The notes below the pieces were generated by a model. The model was not told the origin of the DNA and did not search any database. It saw nothing but the letters and a program-made list of their open reading frames with translations. From Phallusia mammillata (lineage: Eukaryota > Chordata > Ascidiacea > Phlebobranchia > Ascidiidae), in assembly GCA_003260075.1 (NCBI GenBank), contig QLIY01000191.1:13440-77439 (forward strand): a stretch of 64,000 bases of DNA. The letters run 5' to 3'. This document shows positions 1-11,185 of this stretch, piece by piece. The number at the start of each line of letters is the position of its first letter. The stretch's first letter is position 1. The position numbers were made by a program, and so were the translations under genes.

Positions 1-360
1 GTCCTAATTATATGAAATTTGCAAAGTTTATTAAACATACTAAGTCCTCAAATGTTATGTTTTGCCCTGTAGCACCACAACTTAACCAACTAATCTCTAA
101 AATGTGTAACCTTTTTCACAATGTTCGAATTGAATGAAAATTGGACAGCTTGTAGAATTTGCTATTCATTTTTTGTTCTACCTCATTATGCCACTACTTA
201 CTCCTTCGTTTCTTTGAAAAAGAACATTAAATAGGACATACTTCAAACAATACCTGGGGTGAATCTAAAATTATATAGTTTGTACTCTACATAGTATTAA
301 TATTTAAGCCCAGTCCCGATCACTGCGTTTTACCTTACAACACTAAACTTTCACATGGTT

Positions 361-1375
361 ATCTCTTGAAATGCATTATCTACAACTTTGCATGTTTGGG
401 GACCCATGAGTTTCTGCTTGCAGAAACAACTAAGGTTATAAAAGACAGTGGATGGTATGGGACCCAATATAAAATAAGCATGGGAAATATATCAATGTTT
501 TAAAATAGGTTATAGTGTATATGCAAGGGCATGTGTGCTAAGCCACCCTTCTAGTTGTTTTACTATTTTTGTAAATATATAACCATATTATGAAAACAGG
601 ATATGGATAAAACCTTTTGAAGTTTGGGTTGATGCATTCTACTAATTTGTCCATCTAAAAAAGAATCTAAAAACAAATAATTAAAAAACCTTTTTACCAT
701 GACTAATTTGCATAAACATGTGTGTGTGTGGCCCATTCGTTTTTGCTTGCAAAAAGCAATCATGTGTGTAGATCAAATGGTGTGAAAAGTAAATCGATAA
801 ATAGGATACACAATGTATTAAATGGAAATTTAGAGGAAAGCCACCTTTCTAGTGTATCAATTGTTTTTAAGGTGTATGCTGCTGCTCAAGAGTGGTTCGG
901 AGCATTGTCATCTGTTGTAAGCAGCAGGATCACCCAACACTTTGGATCATTTCCTTTCAAAGACGAGAATATAAATGTGAGTTTATAGCAGTTGCCTTTA
1001 CCAGGTTGCATACTTTACTGTACATAACGCTCTTTACATGCTTGTTTTCAACTTTTGACCCCTGTTGACCGATCAGTACAGCCAGAGACTTACCAGGTTG
1101 CTAGAGATTAAATTCTCAGATGGGGAGTATTTTTTTTACTACTTTCGTAAATATATGACAATATAATGTAAACAGGATATGGATAAAAGGGTTGATGCTT
1201 TTTACTATCTTGTCCTTCGAAAAAAAAATCTAAAAAAAAAAAAGAATTGAAAAACCTTTTTTCCATGACTAATTCGCATAAACACTGGTGTGGGGACCCA
1301 TTTGTTTTTGCTTGAGATAAATAGTGTACACAATATATAAAATGGAAATATATAGGAAAGCCACCTTTTTATAAA
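361..1375 (+). repeat. dispersed repeat family, copies around 361-555, 565-860 and 1135-1370
   Basis: Imperfect copies share three blocks: a GTAAATATATRACMATAT block followed by ACAGGATATGGATAAAA, a GTGTGGGGACCCATTNGTTTTTGCTTG block, and a terminal block like GGAAAGCCACCTTTCTAG. A fourth copy lies at about 4015-4295. The block order is the same in each copy, so this looks like an old non-coding mobile element flanking and interrupting the LONRF-like gene. No terminal repeats are clear. Confidence 0.55.
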
Positions 1376-2630
1376 TTAAGTAAATTAACTTTCAATGGTT
1401 AACTCAAGCTTCAAGATACAGTAAGCCTCGGTTAATCTGGACCTGTTTGGACCAAAAAAATTCGAATTAGGTGAAGATCCGAATTACCCAAATTGGTGAG
1501 CCTTAACACAGTGGTTCCCAAACAGGGGGAATGTTGTAATTTGTAGGGGGGAATTTGTGTCACAATATTAATCTCTTACTGGTTGTCCGTGCTATGTGTT
1601 ATTGCTGCATTTGCCATACATGAGCTGAGAAAAAGAAAGTTCTCATAAAATCGATTTGAGGCATTAATGCAAAAAGTGGATGTACAAAAAAAATTAGAGA
1701 AAAGAAAAAAAAGACAGAGCTTTGCACTTGTTTACGAATTATTGTGCAAGTCTAGGTCACTAGATTGAGCTGATTGTGACGTCATTTTGTTTGTGTGATA
1801 TCATGTGATTTAGATAATGCTAGATTTTTCGATATATTCTTGAAGGTTATGATGTTAATATAAACGATATTTTAGCAAACTAAATTTGTAGGGGAAATTA
1901 GATTTGAATATCGACTAAAAGGGTGCATAGAACAAACAAGGTTGGGAACCACTGGCTTACCATATTACAAATCATTTGTACCTCAAGTTTTATCTGACTT
2001 AAGTGAAAATCTGGATTGGCTTAATGACCCCAGTTTTAGGTTATGATTGTCGCACATGTCACGTCATTGTGAAACAACTATGCTTGTAGATTACTTGCCC
2101 TTTGTATGGTTGTGTAAGTTTTCCTGCAGAAGTTGTTCATATTCTATCAATGTCGTACTTGAATTTTCTACACTTTAATAGGATCACTTCCAATTTACAA
2201 TTACATTCATGTGCAACCTATGTGTTTCTGCTTGTAGAAACAAATCTGTTACAAAATAACAGTAGCAAACAGTGCTATGTAGAATATATAAACTTTGTTC
2301 CTGTGGTATTAATTGAAAATAGCCATGTTTGGCAAATGGGCAGTAATGATATGTGTTTTAACACAAAAAGAAAGTCACTCTTTTACAATGATTTTAAACA
2401 CACTCAACCAACACTATTAGGACAAAGCGGTAGCATTGGTTGCCAGCAATTTTTCATGTCTTACTATTACTTTTTAGACCGAAAATGGCCCAAACTGGCT
2501 TTGGTGGGTTCTAGCAGTCCTCCCAGTAGAAGAACGTGTACAGGCTACTATTCTGGGGAAAAACATTCTCCGGGAAAGACTTCTGATTATTCACCGTGTT
2601 CTTGTGTGCTTAAAGCAAAAACAGAAATGA
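872..2630 (+). CDS. LONRF-like protein (LON domain and RING finger), last two exons only
   Basis: Two exons are visible: 872-976 (after TTTTTAAG, donor GTGAGT) and 2478-2630 (after TTTTTAG, stop TGA 2628-2630). Both are phase 0 and join as ...KDENIN|TENGPNWLWW. The first encodes VYAAAQEWFGALSSVV then RITQHFGSFP. The second encodes NWLWWVLAVLPVEERVQ followed by a helix ending LKQKQK. This matches the C-terminal end of the LON substrate-binding domain in vertebrate LONRF1/2/3 (a W-F--L helix, HFGPMP, then NGPAWCWWLLAVLP). LONRF proteins are cytosolic RING E3 ligases with TPR repeats. The RING, TPR and most of the LON domain lie upstream of the window. The 1.5 kb intron contains a hAT-like element. 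The longer reading frame at 2102-2638 overlaps the last exon in a different frame and is not coding. Confidence 0.82.
1509..1954. mobile_element. hAT-like non-autonomous element (MITE) in the LONRF-like intron
   Basis: Terminal inverted repeats CAGTGGTTCCCAAAC at the left and GGTTGGGAACCACTG at the right. The CAGTGGTTCC terminus is typical of hAT DNA transposons. The flanking 8-mers CCTTAACA and GCTTACCA agree at 6 of 8 positions, consistent with an old 8-bp target duplication. No transposase reading frame is present. Confidence 0.7.
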
Positions 2631-5455
2631 TTACCTAACATTACTTTGTTTGTAAATTGCATTTAAGATGTTTAAAGTGTTTCTGGTGTTGTTGCTCATT
2701 ATGCTACATACTACCACTGCAGTGGGAGTCACAGTCTGTGCTGTTCTTATTGTTTCGTGGATTGTTACAGACAACAAGATTGTGTAAATGTCAGAAAAAC
2801 ATACTTTGCGTGTAGACAACGTTTATTTCACATAATTCGTTTGTCATTTTTAATTAAAAGAAACATGAACACTAATTTACTTTCAACAGTCACATACAAA
2901 TATTACACAACTAGTCATTTTTGTTTGTGTTATACAGATATCTGAGATACTGATTTACTTGTTTATGGAATAACTGTTTGCAGGTTTTTTGTCAGTTAAA
3001 TGTCGTTAATGCACTTTGCTCAAATAGATAGGTGCTGAGATAAAACTTCTTTCTTACTTTTTATGGTAATACAAAGACCCACAAAAAGTGTTATTTGCTC
3101 TGCTTATTATGGGTCCCCTTCCCAGAAGGGGACACATATTGTTTTTGTCCGTATTTTTTCGTCCGTATTTTTTCTTTTTTCTGTCTACACTGGTTTGTAA
3201 CGCTCGTGTGGTAAAGAAAGAGTGCTTCACATCTGGACATTTGTTAGTTATTAATCTGAACTTGATCTTCCAGAAATTTGACCCCAAATGACCCAGCGAT
3301 TTACCCACAGGCCCCCGAAACGTAAATGTGTCTGACGCTTGCTTGGTCAAGAAAGACACTGTAGGCAGAAGTCCCAAGAGAGTAACTCACTGGTTTACGA
3401 TAGCAAGAGGGCTCAGCTTGACGTCGGACAGATGTTTTATGAGACGTCGTTTCGTAATTAGAAATCAGCTGTTTTTGCACAGCTTTTTTGCAATGCTATT
3501 TCGTTTTATTAAGTTATCACTTACATTTTCAGTTTTGGAAAAGGTTTTACACCTATGTTTTTTTAAATGCTCGTCAGGTTGGCCGCCGCATGACCACGGG
3601 TTACTTAAGGTCAACTAGTAGGTATTACTAACACAGTTCAGAACTTTCTTTCGTCATAACGTAGCGTTTTTTTGGCAATAAATTTAGGAATCAACACTCA
3701 AGGCATGTATAAATTAGGTTAAACGGTGTTGTTGAACAGTAAGGACGGCGTGCTATTGAAAACGGTGTCAATAGGTCAAACAGTCGTTTCGCGTGTGCAC
3801 CCTGAGAGGTTACTACAGGTCAATGGTATTGCGAAACAAAGTTAAATGAAAAACAATTTGTTATGTGTACACTTGTAGCAAATTGCTTTTTAATTTAAAG
3901 TGTCTGTAACACAACTGTTACAGCTTTCTAGAAAAAAATGTGTTTAAAACCCGACCTTGGACGACAATATCTGGGTCAAAGCAAGAGATTAAATTAAAGT
4001 ATTTGTTTCGTTCTTTTTTAATGTTTTTGTAATTATATGACAATAATAGTGCAAAAAGAATACGAAAACGTTTTTATTGTTGGGTTAATGCTTTCTAAAA
4101 TATTGTCCTTACGAATCGATCGCCGCAACATTTGTTTGCCGTAAATCCGCACAAACACGCGTGTGGGGACCCATTAGTTTTTGTTTACAAAAACAATCAT
4201 ATGTGTAGATCAAATGATGTGTATAGTAAATTGGTAAATATCGTATAGAATATATAAAATGGAAGTATATCAGAACGCCACCATTCTAGTTTGTGAACTG
4301 GGAATGGCTACCAACTCAATAATTGTTGATGATAAAAGTTTTTGACACTGTGGTTCCACATTGAATATGACAGGGTTCCCGCGGGTATGGAAAACCTGGT
4401 AAGGTTATGGAATTTAAATTTGTATTTATAAGGACTGAAAAAGCTTTGAAAAAAGTCAACTTTTGCAAAAGTCCTTGAAAAAGTGTGGAATTTGGTGCCT
4501 GAAAATGCCAGTTAGAGATAGGAATTTCAAATTACCTAACGTTTGTATATTCGTTGCAAGTATGGTAAATTGGCTACATATACCAAAGTCTCTTTTCTAG
4601 TTTTACTATGGGAATTGCTTGATTTTTTTCAATTAAGGTTATGGAAATTCGTTTTTTTTTTGTTCTTGAAAAGTTATGGAATTTACAAACAAAAATTGCG
4701 CAAGAACCCTGATATGAACCATCGCCTTGATGACTGTTAAGAGAAAAAGAAGTTTGGCAGTAAACAAAGATGCAATGTAAAAAACAGTAGAACGGACCCA
4801 TAACTACCCTGAATCGTGAATAAAAATTGCGGTCTAGTGAACTTCAGGGTGAAAGCATGGGCGTCCGCATCGGGGGGCAAGAGGGGGCACGTGCCCCTCC
4901 CCCTGGAAAAAAGAAAAACGCAAACGGTCGGAGAATCCGCAACTTAAAACAAAACACAATAAACATTCACACAGAGTTATACAAAAACTATTCCTGGAAC
5001 GTAAATTGAAGACGTCGTGGGTCTCCACCTCTTTATTACAAGTGTAACTGTAACAGAACAGAATAAGGTTTTACAACAAATTAAATGAATCGAACATTAT
5101 TACTTAACAATAGTTCGGTAACAAGCATATTATTACGTCATTGATGGATGTGTCAAACAGGCATTATGTGATATCTTCACTGTATTTGTTGTTACATCTG
5201 ATAAGGTTGGTCAATGCAAATCCTACTTCCGTTAAAAAGTATTTGCCAACCTACCACATACTTCAGTGATATTTAATATTGTGTTTATTGTATTATTTTG
5301 CTACTTTGGGATTGGCAAGAATGAGTAGCGCAGTCAGATGATTTTTGTTCTGAAATACTGTTTATCGAACGGCGATGTGAAGATAGTTTTGCCCCCCCTG
5401 TATTTTTTCCTGCGGGCGCCCATGGGTGAAAGTGAAACACCGCTCAGTATTTACG
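2631..5455. other. Non-coding, repeat-rich stretch downstream of the LONRF-like gene
   Basis: No exon is recognised here. Around 3115-3330 lies a repeat with a GGGACACATATTGTTTTTGTCC segment that recurs at 6588-6750. Around 4015-4295 is the fourth copy of the repeat family seen at 361-1375. Short open frames in this stretch lack splice or codon support. Confidence 0.5.
3115..3330. repeat. dispersed repeat, copy 1 (copy 2 at 6588-6750)
   Basis: Both copies run GGGACACATATTGTTTTTGTCC, then GGTTTGTAACGCTC, GTTATTAATC and CCCCAAATGACC-like blocks, ending near CAGGCCCCCRAAACGTAAAT. They are about 85 percent alike by eye. Copy 2 abuts the right end of a hAT-like element, so the element inserted into or beside it. 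Confidence 0.55.
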
Positions 5456-5592
5456 GCAGTGCTCTTCACCCTTTTTAGTGACACATTCATGTTCGAATTG
5501 CTACACAAAAGCTCTGCGGACACCTGTGTGACCCTTAAAGTTCGCGGAACCCCTGAAAGGGTTGTACGGAACCCCGATTGAAGAGCCCTAAT
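5456..5592. mobile_element. Short hAT-like element or remnant
   Basis: Starts CAGTGCTCTTCACCC and ends GATTGAAGAGCCCT. These are imperfect inverted ends of the same type as the element at 6065-6580, but only about 135 bp apart. Likely a deleted relative of that family. Confidence 0.45.
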
Positions 5593-5609
5593 TTACGAGT
5601 CCCCTAGGG

Positions 5610-6056
5610 CAGGGGTCCGCAAATAGTGGGTCGCGACCCAAATTTGGGTCGCGAGACCTTCCAGGCTGGGTCGCAAAATATTTTAAATTTTCCATGAATA
5701 TAAGCATCGCATCTATAATATAAATGAACTTTCAGCTTTTTCAACCTGATTATTATTGCATTGTTACATATGACTACGTAACTGTTACATACAGGCTATG
5801 TAACAATGCAATAAGTTCAGCGTACCAGCGCAAGCAGTCATGCTTATCTGTTACCATTTTGCTGAATAAATACGTTCGTTTAACCTATACTGTTTTATGT
5901 GCTGAGTTTCGCTTTATTTTGTGCAAGAAAATAGCAACTGACAAAAGCATAATACTTAGTATTTTCCACAAACTTACATGCTAACAAAATGCTTGGGTCG
6001 CGATAATTTAGAGCAATTTTTTTAGGGTCGCGCCAAAAAGTATTTGCGGACCCCTG
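5610..6056. mobile_element. hAT-like MITE with perfect 8-bp target duplication
   Basis: Terminal inverted repeats CAGGGGTCCGCAAATA and TATTTGCGGACCCCTG match exactly. Flanked by CCCTAGGG on both sides (5602-5609 and 6057-6064). The internal sequence has repeated GGGTCGCG motifs and no transposase. Confidence 0.85.
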
Positions 6057-6064
6057 CCCTAGGG

Positions 6065-6580
6065 CAGTGCTCTTCAATCGGCCTGCACGGTGCACCCTAG
6101 GGTGCACCAAAATATGCATGGGGTGCACCAGTACAAAAAGGTCTACAAGGGTGCATCACAAACTGTTAATGAACCATTAATATTGGACACAATATTCTGA
6201 CTTTATTAGAAAAAAAGATAAAGGTTTCAACTGATGTATAACCCAGGTAAACTTTTTCAATGTTTTATCCCCATGCCAAGTTTGATAGTGTATGTGTTAT
6301 ATTCGGGTTATGTTAGGATATGAAGTGTTGGCTTTTTCGCCGATGTTTCATGGAAAATTGACGAACATATGCTTCGTATGTTGGTAGCAAATCAATCGAA
6401 CTCTTACTGACAGTGTGTAAAACTTCAGGAGCTCCGCTCTAGTTTACTTGACATGATGATGTGCATAATGATTTTTCGTATCGCTTTTTACCTCAATTTA
6501 CCTTTTAAGTAAACAGGATGCATGAGTTCGTCACAACAACTTTAAGGGTTCACCAAACCATTAAAGGTTGAAGAGCACTG
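6065..6580. mobile_element. Second hAT-like MITE abutting the first
   Basis: Terminal inverted repeats CAGTGCTCTTCAATC and GGTTGAAGAGCACTG. The left flank CCCTAGGG (6057-6064) is shared with the right target duplication of the preceding element. The right flank CCCTAAGG (6581-6588) differs at one base. The internal sequence has GGTGCACC repeats and no transposase. Confidence 0.8.
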
Positions 6581-7000
6581 CCCTAAGGGACACATATTGT
6601 TTTTGTCCGCATTTTTTCTGTCTAACGGTGGTTTGTAACGCTCATTTGGTCAAGAAAGGGTGCTTCAAATTTGAACAGATGTAAGTTATTAATCCAAATT
6701 TGATCTTCCTGAAGTTTGACCCCGAATGACCCCAGGCCCCCAAAACGTAAATTTTCAAAAACGGCTGTATACTGACTAAAGTACATAATCTAAGAGTTTT
6801 ATGCTTTGTTGGTTGGTTCAATATAAGGTATTCTAAAGAATTTTTAACTTTTAATTGGATTTGTAGCGGTCACATGCAATAATGTGGAACGTAGGGCAAA
6901 CGGATGTATATACCAAATTTTCCCACAGTATACATCGCGCTCTAAAACTGGTCCGAGCTGCGCTTGACCGCTCGGAGCGCTCGGGAATTCCCCAAATTCC

Positions 7001-7105
7001 TGCCTGGCCGAATGGTCCAGCGCGCCTGACCCATATACAGACATACAAAAACTGATCGGGATTCGTCCGCGGGACTGCCCTGGGTTCGAACCCCGTGAAA
7101 AAAAA
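7001..7105 (+). repeat. tRNA-derived SINE, copy 1
   Basis: A tRNA-like A box (TGGCCGAATGG) and B box (GGTTCGAACCCC) lie about 75 bp apart, as in Leu- or Ser-type tRNAs with a long variable arm, and are followed by an A tract. The central GGGATTCGTCCGCGGG segment is shared with the other copies. Because several mutated copies with A-rich tails exist, this is a SINE and not a functional tRNA gene. Confidence 0.65.
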
Positions 7106-7215
7106 CGCGAATTCTGGGAAAATTGCCATTTTGATGTTAACAGAGAGGAACTAAACAGAAAGCAGGCTTAGACAGGAATAAAAGAGAAAGCAGACCTGCG
7201 TTAGTTTAGATAAGG

Positions 7216-7560
7216 CTAAGTTTTTAATTTAACTTGTAGCCTCTGGAATTAGAAATTTTAACAGCAACTAGGAACTTGGCCGAATGGCCTGGCGCGCCTG
7301 ACCCATATACAGACAAAAAAAAACTTGATCGGGATTCGTCCCCGGGAGTGTCCTGGATTCGAACCGTAAAAATAAAAAATAAAAAATTATAAAGTTTTAA
7401 TTTAACATTTATCCTCTGGAATTAGAAATTTTAACAGTGACTAGGAATGTTTTTAATTCAACTTGAAGCCTCTGGGCTTAGAAATTTTAACAGCAACTAG
7501 GAAAATAACAGAGTTTTTTAAATTGACTTGAAAGCGCCTGGACTTATAAAATTTTGCGAC
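7216..7560. repeat. Minisatellite-like tandem units around the SINE
   Basis: Four units near 7218, 7390, 7450 and 7513 share TTTTTAATTTAACTTG, then CCTCTGG and AGAAATTTTAACAGC followed by AACTAGGAA. The SINE at 7274 sits between the first and second units. The fourth unit is degraded. Confidence 0.55.
7274..7388 (+). repeat. tRNA-derived SINE, copy 2
   Basis: Same layout as the copy at 7001: ACTTGGCCGAATGG, CGCGCCTGACCCATATAC, then CTGGATTCGAACC and an A/T-rich tail. The B box is slightly mutated. Confidence 0.62.
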
Positions 7561-7948
7561 CAGCGACCCATAAGGTCTAATTAAAACAAATTAGATCATC
7601 TGTTAATTAAACATAGACAAACTAGTGCCTTTACTATAAGGGGCTAGTGTCAGCGCTAACATTAGAATAAATACATGTTTAGTTAGGTTTTAGTATGGAG
7701 ATTAATACAGGTCTAACGGCTTTTCCCTTTGTCTTCCCCCCCCCCCTTCTATATAGTGGGTCTTAGCTCTTAACTATTAACTACCTTTAGGTCAATTGAA
7801 AGAAAAAAGAACCTAAAATACGTTTCGCCCGATCCCGCCTTTACGGTTGAGTGATTATCGCGGTAACAACACATCAACAGTGTTCTTAGAACACACCGTG
7901 TCTTAAAAACATCGGCGTGTTGAAACAACACAGGAATAGGCGGGCAGG

Positions 7949-8058
7949 AACTTGGCAGAATGGTCTGGCGCGCCTGACCCACACACAAACATTAAAAAAA
8001 AACTTGATCGGGATTCGTCCCCGGGAGTGTCCTGGGTTCGAACCCCGTGAAAAAAAAG
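7949..8058 (+). repeat. tRNA-derived SINE, copy 3
   Basis: AACTTGGCAGAATGG (A box) through GGTTCGAACCCCGTG (B box) and an A tract. Near-identical to copies 1 and 2. A 40-base piece of the same element recurs at 9945-9989 directly after a C10 tract. Confidence 0.65.
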
Positions 8059-8431
8059 TAAGTTTTTGAAAATGTTTTATTAGGATCTTTTAAGTTAGGT
8101 TTAATAATTTTTATTGTTTATACTTTACCCTAATAGCCCTAACCGTCAGCATTTATGGATATATACCGTTTTAAAAAGATGTTAGTGCTCTTTGTGCCAA
8201 CTATCGAAATTGGCCTAATGTGCGGCTAACGTGAGGTATGGTGTTAGTAGAATTTCCTATTTTCTAAATGATGTCAAATATTTGAAATGACCACTTTTGT
8301 GTTTTAACTAATCTCCGCTAGTATAATTACTTTACATGCAGATAAACTTTTGCATTAAAATAGTACAGTCATAAATACACACAATTTTATTTGGAATTCG
8401 TTTTCGCCTAACTGGTTTTTAAGTCCTACTT

Positions 8432-8784
8432 ATATATTGTTCATCAATTTTTTGTTTGCGAAATTATCTGCGATCAGAAAAGAGTGAGGTTCTAACAAAG
8501 TTATAACTTATTTTGCCCATTTGGTTAAAAATTTCTGAGTTGGATCATTCGAAAGGTGCTTTATTTTCCCTTCTTAAAATGAAGAAACAACAACAACAAC
8601 AACAAATAAGTAATGCCTTTTTGTGCCCCCCCCCCCCCCCAGTCCTTGTATATATTGTTCATCAATTTTTTGTTTGCGAAATCATCTGCGATCAGAAAAG
8701 AATGATGTTCTAACAAAGTTATAACTTATTTTGCCCATTTGGTTAAAAACTTCTGAGTTAGATCATTCGAAAGGCCCCCCCCCC
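8432..8784. repeat. Local duplication bounded by C tracts
   Basis: The segment 8432-8557 is repeated at 8641-8774 with a few substitutions. A C15 tract (8626-8640) precedes the second copy and a C10 tract (8775-8784) follows it. The first copy continues without interruption into other sequence. Confidence 0.7.
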
Positions 8785-9660
8785 GTGAGAGTAGCATTAC
8801 CAGTACTTGAAGACCGCGCATGAACCTCCGCAGATTCACCCCTTTAACCCCAAAATAATCGGTTTTCGTTTTAGGCCAGAAATACAAGCCCTAATCAATG
8901 ATTTTAAGAACTTTTAAAATTGTTGCCCTAATTTTCTGAAATTTTAAACAATTGTTTGCAGTATAGGTTATTTAAAAGTTTGTCTTAATCTAGGGCTCTA
9001 GGCCTACCATACGTCCTCTTTTTGGAGGGCATGTCCTCCTTTTTAACAAAAATCAAGTTGTCCTTCGAAGACTAGAAAAAGTACACAAATGTCCTCCTTT
9101 TCAAATAATTTCTGATTTAACAACTACATAAGTGACAATTATGCCTTTAAAACAGCCAAATATTAATCTTCAGCTTATTTTTTTAAAGAATACAGGTGTA
9201 TTTTATTTTTTTGAAAAAAAACAAGGTTTTTTTAGTGTGGTGATGTGAAAAACGTTCTTTATCCGAATTATAATTCAATACCGTCTAATTTGTAAGGCTT
9301 TTATTTTTTGGGGGCCCTTAAGTATTGTTTCATGTTCTTTTCAACAATGTGTCATCACTTTTTGGGGATGGAAATACGGTAGCCCTAACTTAATCGGCCA
9401 AATAATAACTATTGCAGCCCATAATAAGTGTACACATGCAGAGGCAGACATAGTCCCAAGGAAGTAATTCACTTTTTTCGAATAGGGCGTTTTAGTCCTG
9501 AGCGGGAGAGAAGACGGGACTGGGTGAAAGTTCACAGACAGTTTTTAAAGCGTTAGACGGGACTACGGAAAAGCACATTCCAAGTGACGAAAAACGGGAT
9601 TAGGTGAAAGTTCACAGACAGTGCTTATTAGGGAGTCGAACCGGAACTGAACCCGAACCC
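8785..9660. other. No gene seen
   Basis: AT-rich sequence with a repeated TGTCCTCCTTTT-type motif near 9010-9100 and a duplicated GGGTGAAAGTTCACAGACAG motif (about 9523 and 9602). Nothing with codon or splice support was found. Confidence 0.4.
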
Positions 9661-9842
9661 GCGAACCGGTTTGAGCGGTTAATTTCATTAAACCCGAACC
9701 GCTATTTACGATTTTTCAAAATCCCGAACCGGAGTTGAACCCCATATTTTGTTTGGCGTTGGACCCGAACCGGAACTGAACCAGTAAAAAATGCAGTCTG
9801 TTTCATTTTTTTTTTCAAAACAGCGCACGCGAGATAACACTT

Positions 9843-9877
<35 letters not shown>

Positions 9878-9989
9878 CCGGTTTGAGCGGTTAATTTCAT
9901 TAAACCCGAACCGCTATTTACGATTTTTCAAAATCCCCCCCCCCATTCGTCCCCGGGAGTGTCCTGGGTTCGAACCCCGTGAAAAAAAA
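9620..9989. repeat. CCCGAACC-type repeat, locally duplicated, with C tracts and a SINE piece
   Basis: The block 9620-9780 is built from CCCGAACC-like words. The segment 9664-9722 recurs at 9876-9934 between C32 (9844-9875) and C10 (9935-9944), and then a SINE fragment (9945-9989) follows. CCCGA-rich blocks of the same sort occur at about 30868-30935, 31349-31410 and 39747-39850. Confidence 0.55.
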
Positions 9990-9993
9990 TAAC

Positions 9994-10065
9994 CTTGGTC
10001 ATAGTAGTCTCGTAGTACGTCGCTTTCTCTGCCAAAAGTTTTTCCATTTGAGAAGTTGCCACCGA
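9994..10065 (-). pseudogene. Isolated exon-8-like piece of a second atlastin-like GTPase
   Basis: Reverse-strand sequence after TTTTTGTAG encodes SVATSQMEKLLAEKATYY plus six residues. It is 72 nt long, exactly the size of exon 8 in genes A-D and R1 (for example SVAKFQLGKLVEQEKTEY in D). It lies directly after the R1 stop codon, with no intron between. The downstream donor would be a weak GTTATT. The rest of that gene copy is missing: a SINE piece and a C10 tract follow. Most likely the remnant of a tandem neighbour of R1 fused at a duplication or assembly junction. Confidence 0.6.
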
Positions 10066-10566
10066 CTACAAAAATAGTTCGTTTAATTTCTGTTCAAAAG
10101 AATTATACATGTGTAACTGTAGCAAAAGAACCTCATTATAATCATCAATGAACTCTTCCAGCCCATTCTTGTATTCTTTGATTAAGTCATCCCTTCCCCA
10201 CTTGACATCTTCATCGAACTTTTGAAGTGACTTCTTCTTAAAGTCCTGAAAACTGCGTTTACCTTTTTCGAAGTCTTGCAAGTTCTGCACATTAAGTGAA
10301 CAGAAATGTTTTGAAATTGTAGTTTTAATAGCAAATTATGCTTACCTCACTAAGAAATTTTTCGTAGTTTGCTGCACTTTCGTCCAAAAGTCTTTGTAGT
10401 TGTAAAGAGGCCAACGCCTGAAAGGGTTTTGTTTTGGTCAAGAATTACAATTTAAGCAGGTTTCTTAAAACATACATTGAACATAAACAATAAAACTTTC
10501 TACATGTAGCGACTGGAGTGCTTCTGGATCTGTGGAACCTAAATTATGCGACCTACAGCCATAAAA

Positions 10567-10657
<91 letters not shown>

Positions 10658-11144
10658 CTTTGTAGCATTTGGATATTGATCGGTCAGCAAGTGCTTGCAG
10701 CAGATCAGGATGTGGTCATAGATTTGCTGACCGTTGAGTTCAATGTCATTTTGTTGAATTGGTAGTGCGTTTTGCTTGATGTCATTAAATACAGTGTTCA
10801 CTTGTTGTAAAAAGGTGTCACCGATACCTAATTACACACAATATGCGTTTGTGTTACAAAGGATTTCAAAACCGCATTGCCATATTACTTGGATGACCCA
10901 CCAAGTACTTCAATCGGTTGTGTTTCCTTTCCATTTCGCGCGAATACGCTTTCATTAGGAGTGGGAAATTTTATTATTCCGTGACCAGTTGCCAATTTCT
11001 TAAATCCGAGTAGTGTTGTCTCCTCTGCCAAATTTTCCCAACACAAATTGTCTCGGATAAAAAAGAACATTTCCTATCAGCAAAATGTATCCGGACAGGT
11101 TGAAGTAAAAAACAGCAATAGAAAAACACGTCTAAGATCACATT

Positions 11145-11185
<41 letters not shown>

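Noticed and set aside
2102..2638. 178-residue + frame
   Set aside because: Its 3' part is the LONRF-like last exon read in the wrong frame. The rest has no codon or splice support.
7001..8058. Possible tRNA genes (A and B boxes present)
   Set aside because: Several diverged copies with A tails and no full cloverleaf. They are SINEs.
10465..10801. Reverse frames with long poly-glycine runs, and similar poly-Gly or poly-Pro frames at 11146, 16428, 24248 and 25349
   Set aside because: They only translate the C tracts. The parts that are real exons belong to R1, R2 or T1 and are annotated there.
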